From Bacillus pseudomycoides DSM 12442 (GTDB lineage Bacteria; Bacillota; Bacilli; Bacillales; Bacillaceae_G), in NCBI RefSeq assembly GCF_000161455.1, contig NZ_CM000745.1:2377553-2441552 (forward strand): DNA of 64,000 nucleotides, read 5' to 3'. The position numbers and the translations under genes were made by a program. Below are positions 59,929-64,000 of this stretch, in pieces; within the stretch, counting starts at the first letter, position 1; every line of letters begins with the position of its first letter. The notes beneath the pieces were generated by a model that searched no databases, was not told where the DNA came from, and saw only the letters and a list, made by a program, of their open reading frames with translations.

Positions 59929-60657
59929 ATGTTCAACTGGATCTTTGTATTCAGCATTGCTATACCAGGAATTGTTACAATGAGCTTAGCGGAACAAAAA
60001 ATAAACAAAAAGTTAGAAAATACTCCAGAAACACCCTCTATCTACCTAAGTCTTTTTATCCATACTCTACTCGTTTTACTTTTTTCCGGAATGGGTGCAT
60101 TTTTCTTATCAAAGATCCAAGATGGAAATATTATTTTACCGAGCAACATTGGTGAAGCAGTTCTAATTGGAGTAATTTGCTCCCTCGGACACGTTATTAT
60201 ATATTATGGATTCTTTAGAAAAGTTATTGATAAAGAAACGTTTCTACAAATTGAACATCAGCGCCATAGTGTAGGATTAGGAGCCAGAGTCCTATATGGC
60301 GGAGTTGTTGAAGAAATCATCTTCCGGTGGGGTCTTATGTCACTTTTCATCACGTTGATGAGTTTTTTTCATGCTGTCACTCAGATTATTGTAGTTCTTG
60401 GAATTATCCTATCTAGTATTCTATTTGCAGTCACACACTTTCTAGGTGTAAAAGGAATGAAAAAATCAAGATGGCTATATTCTTATGCTGTATTAGGAAA
60501 TTTGTGGGTAGGTATTTTTTGTGGCTGGCAATTCTGGTCGAATGGTTTAATTGCCGCTATCATTGTTCATATGCTTTTCCACCTCTTATTGTACCCTTGT
60601 GAACTGTGGTATCGTAAAAAGCTAGGGAATGATGAAACGACTGCTGTAAACATGTAA
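59929..60657 (+). CDS. CPBP family intramembrane metalloprotease
   Basis: 242 aa, about seven membrane helices. CPBP (Abi/CAAX-like) motifs: EEIIFRWG (Glu128, Glu129, Arg133), FAVTHFLG (His near 170) and HMLFHLLL (His near 216). Bacterial members include bacteriocin-immunity and stress proteins. GGGAGATG site. A TetR-type operator sits 100 bp upstream. Confidence 0.85.
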   Translation: MFNWIFVFSIAIPGIVTMSLAEQKINKKLENTPETPSIYLSLFIHTLLVLLFSGMGAFFLSKIQDGNIILPSNIGEAVLIGVICSLGHVIIYYGFFRKVIDKETFLQIEHQRHSVGLGARVLYGGVVEEIIFRWGLMSLFITLMSFFHAVTQIIVVLGIILSSILFAVTHFLGVKGMKKSRWLYSYAVLGNLWVGIFCGWQFWSNGLIAAIIVHMLFHLLLYPCELWYRKKLGNDETTAVNM

Positions 60658-60716
60658 CATTTTTCTTGCCCCATTAAAGGTGCAATAATTGAACATGTAT
60701 GAATTACCTACATATG

Positions 60717-60756
60717 ATAAAAGCCCCCTTTTGTATTCACTTTAGAAGAAGGCTTT
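60717..60756 (-). terminator. Terminator of Eis-like gene
   Basis: 11-bp stem 60720-60730/60746-60756 with two G-U pairs on the minus strand and a TTTTA tail. Confidence 0.55.
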
Positions 60757-60763
60757 CAATCGT

Positions 60764-61978
60764 TTAAAAATAATCAAAAAAGCATGGCGGTGAATCCGGA
60801 ATTAAATTCTCAAGCACCTCTATCATTTCATGACTTCCTTTTATTCTTCCGATATCATACAAAAATGCAGGGCTTTTATAACTTAATAACATAGTTGTTA
60901 ATGTTTGAATCGTTAAGGACATTCCCTCCATATTATTTGGTTCTTTCTCATATGTTATATGTAATTGTTTGTCATAATCCCACTTTAAAGAAAAAGTCCC
61001 TTTATTCCACTCCAACATTGGATCATCTATATGTAAAATTAGCTTTTCATTTTTTACATGTTTAAATGGATATTGTTTCAGAAAACCAACTACATCGACA
61101 ATTCTTCCCATATAGTAAGGGGCGATTGTCTGTTTTATTTCACTATCTTCAAGTAAGAAAGCAACCGGTTCATGAACGCATGTCTTTCCTTTAACATAAT
61201 ACACCATTGAAAAGTGTGCACTAATGAAATTCCATAACCCTCTTCTCGCCTCTTCATTTAAGTAAATCATTTCTTCTATATAAAACTTCTCTTCAAGGAC
61301 ACGATAAAATAAATAGCCATGTGGAATATCTTCATCTGTATAATAAATTGCTAATTGCAAATCAATTGTTTCCTCACGAAATCGTTCTTCCCATGCAAGT
61401 GTATTTCGAACCATCGCTCCATTTGTTTTTCTAGCAAACTCATCATAAACTTTTTCTTTTTCTTTACTTTTTAATCCAACTCGCCTTACTCGGCCACTAA
61501 TGTTTCCACGATACTTAGGAAGCTGTGTATCTTTAATTTGGTATTCGATGATATCAGAAATAATTTCCCAGCCTTTTTTGCGATAATAAGGAATCGAGTA
61601 AGGGAACAAATAAGAAATATATTGTCCATTTTCTCTCATCGTTTTTAAGCTTTCTTTCATTAATGAGTTCATTAATCCATGCCCTGCATATTCTGGATAT
61701 GTACCAACTCCAGTAACTCCTCCCATTTCATAAATCACACCATGGATATTTATTTGGAATGGCAAAACAACAATTTGAGAAATTAATTTATCATGATCAA
61801 ACCAGCCTAATGCAGTCCCTGGCTTTAATTGATGGCTTTTCTTTTGTACCATCTTTTCTTCATCATTAATCATCTTTTTAGAAACTTGAAACACATATTT
61901 CATTAAGTTTGAAAACTGATCCACTTCACTTTCCTTAATAGGTCTCATAATCAAACCTTTATAATACTTCTCATTCAT
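60764..61978 (-). CDS. Eis-like N-acetyltransferase
   Basis: 404 aa from the ATG at 61978 (AAAGGAG 9 nt upstream; the ATG two codons earlier is only 3 nt away). The first ~150 residues hold the GNAT fold with VTGVGTYPEYAGHGLMNSLM as acetyl-CoA loop and YLFPYSIPYYRKKGWE; a second GNAT-like domain and a C-terminal sterol-carrier-like domain follow, as in mycobacterial Eis and B. subtilis/B. anthracis homologues. These form hexamers and can multiply acetylate aminoglycosides and other amines. Natural substrate unknown. Confidence 0.87.
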   Translation of the reverse strand: MNEKYYKGLIMRPIKESEVDQFSNLMKYVFQVSKKMINDEEKMVQKKSHQLKPGTALGWFDHDKLISQIVVLPFQINIHGVIYEMGGVTGVGTYPEYAGHGLMNSLMKESLKTMRENGQYISYLFPYSIPYYRKKGWEIISDIIEYQIKDTQLPKYRGNISGRVRRVGLKSKEKEKVYDEFARKTNGAMVRNTLAWEERFREETIDLQLAIYYTDEDIPHGYLFYRVLEEKFYIEEMIYLNEEARRGLWNFISAHFSMVYYVKGKTCVHEPVAFLLEDSEIKQTIAPYYMGRIVDVVGFLKQYPFKHVKNEKLILHIDDPMLEWNKGTFSLKWDYDKQLHITYEKEPNNMEGMSLTIQTLTTMLLSYKSPAFLYDIGRIKGSHEMIEVLENLIPDSPPCFFDYF

Positions 61979-62060
61979 TTTCATATGCTCCTTTGTAACA
62001 CAAACTAAAATATCATATTATTTTTATCATTTAGTTAGTATATACAAAAGATAATGAAAA

Positions 62061-62098
62061 CACGCATACAGTATTATCAAGACTGTATGCGTGCATTT
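62061..62098. terminator. Terminator of histidine phosphatase gene
   Basis: 12-bp stem 62061-62072/62082-62093 with T run on the plus side and TTTTC on the minus side. Confidence 0.8.
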
Positions 62099-62827
62099 TT
62101 ATAATTCCACAATTTCTCTTCCTTTTTCAGCATAACTCATATCGCCAACAGATTCGACTTTATATGCCCCATCTTTATAGAGAATTTTAGTTACACTTGC
62201 ATTTTCTACTCCCATTTTTGTTTTACTACTATCAAGCATTTCTACTAATGTAGTGATCATCAGTCCATGAGATACGACTAAAACGTTACCTCCTCCATTT
62301 TTAGCGGTGTCTTCACTAATTTTATCGATTTCTTTTTTTATACGAGTTGAAAATACTTCCCAATTTTCAGCTTGTTTCGTAGTGTCTGCTTCTGCAATGA
62401 AATTCGTAATTTCTTTAATAGAGAACTTCATTAATTCAGATACTGCTTTAACACCAGCAGTATCTTGCATAGCCTTCCACATATTTTCAATCTTATCGCC
62501 TTCAAAAATCCCAAAATTCAATTCACGTAAATCTTTCCGTTGTTCAAATTTTAACTTTGATTGTCCACTATACTTTAGTACTAAGTTAGCAGTTTCAATT
62601 GCACGGCCACTATCACTACTATACGCATCAACAAAAGGTATATCTTGTAGTCCATTTCCTAAACCCTTCGCTATTTCAATGCCCTTCTCTACTAATGGAG
62701 AATCTGCCCAGCCTTGTACACGTTCACTAGTGTTTAACATTGTTTTTCCATGTCTAGTAATATATAAGGTAACGGTATTATCCTTGTTATTATTTGTTAA
62801 GTTCATATCTTTTTCCATATTCATCAT
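62099..62827 (-). CDS. Histidine phosphatase family (phosphoglycerate mutase-like) protein
   Basis: 242 aa. Catalytic RHG in LYITRHGKTMLN (His near 26), second site Arg in SSDSGRAIETA, Glu in LRELNFGIFEGD, and the final VVSHGLMI His. AAAGGGAG site 8 nt upstream. Cofactor-independent-looking phosphatase branch; no signal peptide, cytosolic. Substrate unknown. Confidence 0.9.
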   Translation of the reverse strand: MMNMEKDMNLTNNNKDNTVTLYITRHGKTMLNTSERVQGWADSPLVEKGIEIAKGLGNGLQDIPFVDAYSSDSGRAIETANLVLKYSGQSKLKFEQRKDLRELNFGIFEGDKIENMWKAMQDTAGVKAVSELMKFSIKEITNFIAEADTTKQAENWEVFSTRIKKEIDKISEDTAKNGGGNVLVVSHGLMITTLVEMLDSSKTKMGVENASVTKILYKDGAYKVESVGDMSYAEKGREIVEL

Positions 62828-63059
62828 TCATGTCTCTCCCTTTAGAGTAATCCATTGCTTGTAAAGTCACTGCTTCTTATCGACCAAAACTTAAAAATCT
62901 ACTTCCTTTACTAACAACTATATTATAATTTTATCAAAATAGTTTCATACGTGGATAAAATATATAATTTTAGTTTCCATCAATTCATATTTTTTAAACG
63001 AAACAAAAAAGAACAGACCCTTATAATTACGAATCCATTCCTTTTCTATCTTTCATTTT
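62828..63059. other. Intergenic region
   Basis: No gene or clear element seen between the phosphatase and the DMT exporter. Confidence 0.4.
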
Positions 63060-63998
63060 TTATGCTGTTATCTTTTCTTCCTTTTTCATAACAACTGCAA
63101 CATAACTATGCAGAATCATTCCTACAACAACTAAACTCATTCCAATCCATGATAATGATGATGGAAATGGAGCAGATAGCCAGATTAATTCTCCGAGTAA
63201 TGCAAATAAAACTTCACCTGACTGCGTTGCTTCTACTGTTGCCAATTTCTGCGGATCATCCTTTACAAGATCTGTTGCAAAGAAAAATAATACAGTCGCA
63301 ATTAAACCAGAACTAATTGCTACGATGAAGCATTGAAAAACTTGGTCACTTGATGGTAATCCATTTGTAGAAACCTCATAGCCTGATAACAAAAACCAAA
63401 ATGGTAAACTTGCGAGTGTCATTCCAAGAACTCGTTGAAAAACATCTAACTCTCCTTTACATACTTGCATCATTTTTCGATTTCCAAGCGGGTAAGCAAA
63501 TGCTGCTACAATTACGGGCACCACACATAAAACTGTTTCACGAATCCCTAAAGAAGAAGCATGTTCCACTTGCATAAGAAGCACACCTAATAATATGACA
63601 GCAGACATCATCAATTCTTTCATTGGAATTTTTTTATGTAGCGAATTTGTTGCAAATAATGGTGTTAATAAAATCCCTGCTATAATTGTAATTTGCCATG
63701 TTGAGGCAACGAGCCATCCTGGTCCAAATGCACCTGCGAAACTAAGTGGTGCGTAAAAAAGACCGAAGCCAACAATACTCCATAACAACCACTCTTTCGG
63801 ATTACTTTTCATATATTGAAAGAGTTGCTTTAAATTCCCTCTATACATGACAATAATTAAAAGTAGTGGAACCATAAAGTAATATCGTAACGATGCACTC
63901 CAAATCCAGCTTCCGCCTTGTAAATCCATCGCACGGTTTAAAATAAATGTAAAGGCAAAGAAAAACGATGCCAATACCCCCGCTGCAATTGCTTTCAT
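63060..63998 (-). CDS. DMT superfamily (EamA/multidrug efflux) transporter
   Basis: 312 aa, ten predicted membrane helices in two homologous halves. N-terminal GVLASFFFAFTFILNRAMD with the conserved Asn-Arg, and C-terminal GEVLFALLGELIWL. Resembles the multidrug-resistance efflux branch of the EamA family. The ATG at 63996-63998 is at the window edge, so its ribosome site is not visible and the start could lie further upstream. Confidence 0.83.
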   Translation of the reverse strand: MKAIAAGVLASFFFAFTFILNRAMDLQGGSWIWSASLRYYFMVPLLLIIVMYRGNLKQLFQYMKSNPKEWLLWSIVGFGLFYAPLSFAGAFGPGWLVASTWQITIIAGILLTPLFATNSLHKKIPMKELMMSAVILLGVLLMQVEHASSLGIRETVLCVVPVIVAAFAYPLGNRKMMQVCKGELDVFQRVLGMTLASLPFWFLLSGYEVSTNGLPSSDQVFQCFIVAISSGLIATVLFFFATDLVKDDPQKLATVEATQSGEVLFALLGELIWLSAPFPSSLSWIGMSLVVVGMILHSYVAVVMKKEEKITA

Positions 63999-64000
63999 CC

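Noticed and set aside
60699..60715. PlcR-like dyad TATGAATTACCTACATA
   Set aside because: Spacing is 17 nt instead of 16, so the half-sites are out of register.
62307..62864. 185-codon open frame opposite the histidine phosphatase gene
   Set aside because: Antisense to a gene with complete catalytic motifs; no ribosome site or family resemblance.

Overview
The window is a low-GC Firmicute chromosome segment that reads as a member of the Bacillus cereus group. Supporting marks are a perfect PlcR box in front of a secreted zinc phospholipase C, a CwlJ spore-cortex hydrolase nearly identical to the B. subtilis protein, a tandem YrzI small-protein array, a bcr1-like repeat, strong AAGGAGG ribosome sites and frequent TTG/GTG starts. 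There is no rRNA, tRNA, CRISPR array or prophage. This is accessory-rich chromosome: transporters, secreted hydrolases, acetyltransferases and many broken genes.

Layout. 1-6.1 kb: partial class A beta-lactamase-like protein, DivIC-like septum protein, aldo/keto reductase, PfpI fragment, small winged-helix protein, secreted S15 peptidase, lytic transglycosylase. 6.2-9.6 kb: IS3-like remnant, cwlJ, a two-component system and a secreted protein. 9.6-14.1 kb: a GNAT gene split by a 4,116-bp cassette with 40-bp Tn3-type inverted ends and a 5-bp target duplication. It carries an alpha/beta hydrolase, a DinB protein and a Bcr-type ABC exporter, but no intact transposase. 14.1-20 kb: WecG/TagA glycosyltransferase, M3 peptidase, truncated permease, LysR regulator, aldo/keto reductase. 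20-23.3 kb: secreted nuclease and PlcR-boxed phospholipase C. 23.4-33.6 kb: DegV, GNAT, YxeA-like, DHA2 exporter, the yhbD-yhbE-yhbF bactofilin operon, and a divergent SgrR-like regulator/MFS pair. 33.8-38.7 kb: small stress proteins, a heavily degraded nucleoside hydrolase with a bcr1-like insertion, and a LytTR-DUF3021-ABC operon with its probable LytTR binding site. 38.7-45.4 kb: methyltransferase, MFS, PduL, aminotransferase, FabZ paralogue, type II pantothenate kinase. 45.4-53.1 kb: HelD helicase, then a decaying stretch (2H phosphoesterase, GntR/ABC operon, DinB and APH remnants) surrounding five tandem YrzI genes. 53.2-64 kb: AI-2E family transporter, HNH protein, a candidate type I toxin-antitoxin locus, an AAC(3)-CoaB-HAD-TPR-membrane operon, CPBP protease, Eis-type acetyltransferase, histidine phosphatase and a DMT exporter.

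The most notable items are small or non-coding. (i) A 30-aa Hol-Tox-like peptide at 55481-55573 has a Shine-Dalgarno buried in a 12-bp stem. A convergent RNA with an extended -10 promoter and its own terminator overlaps its 3' end, matching the txpA/RatA and bsrG/SR4 layout. (ii) The YrzI array at 51.6-52.5 kb is preceded by a 24-codon leader ORF and two near-identical terminator hairpins. (iii) The passenger-only Tn3-ended cassette has a third, internal copy of the end. All assignments come from reading the sequence and from family knowledge; no database search was run.
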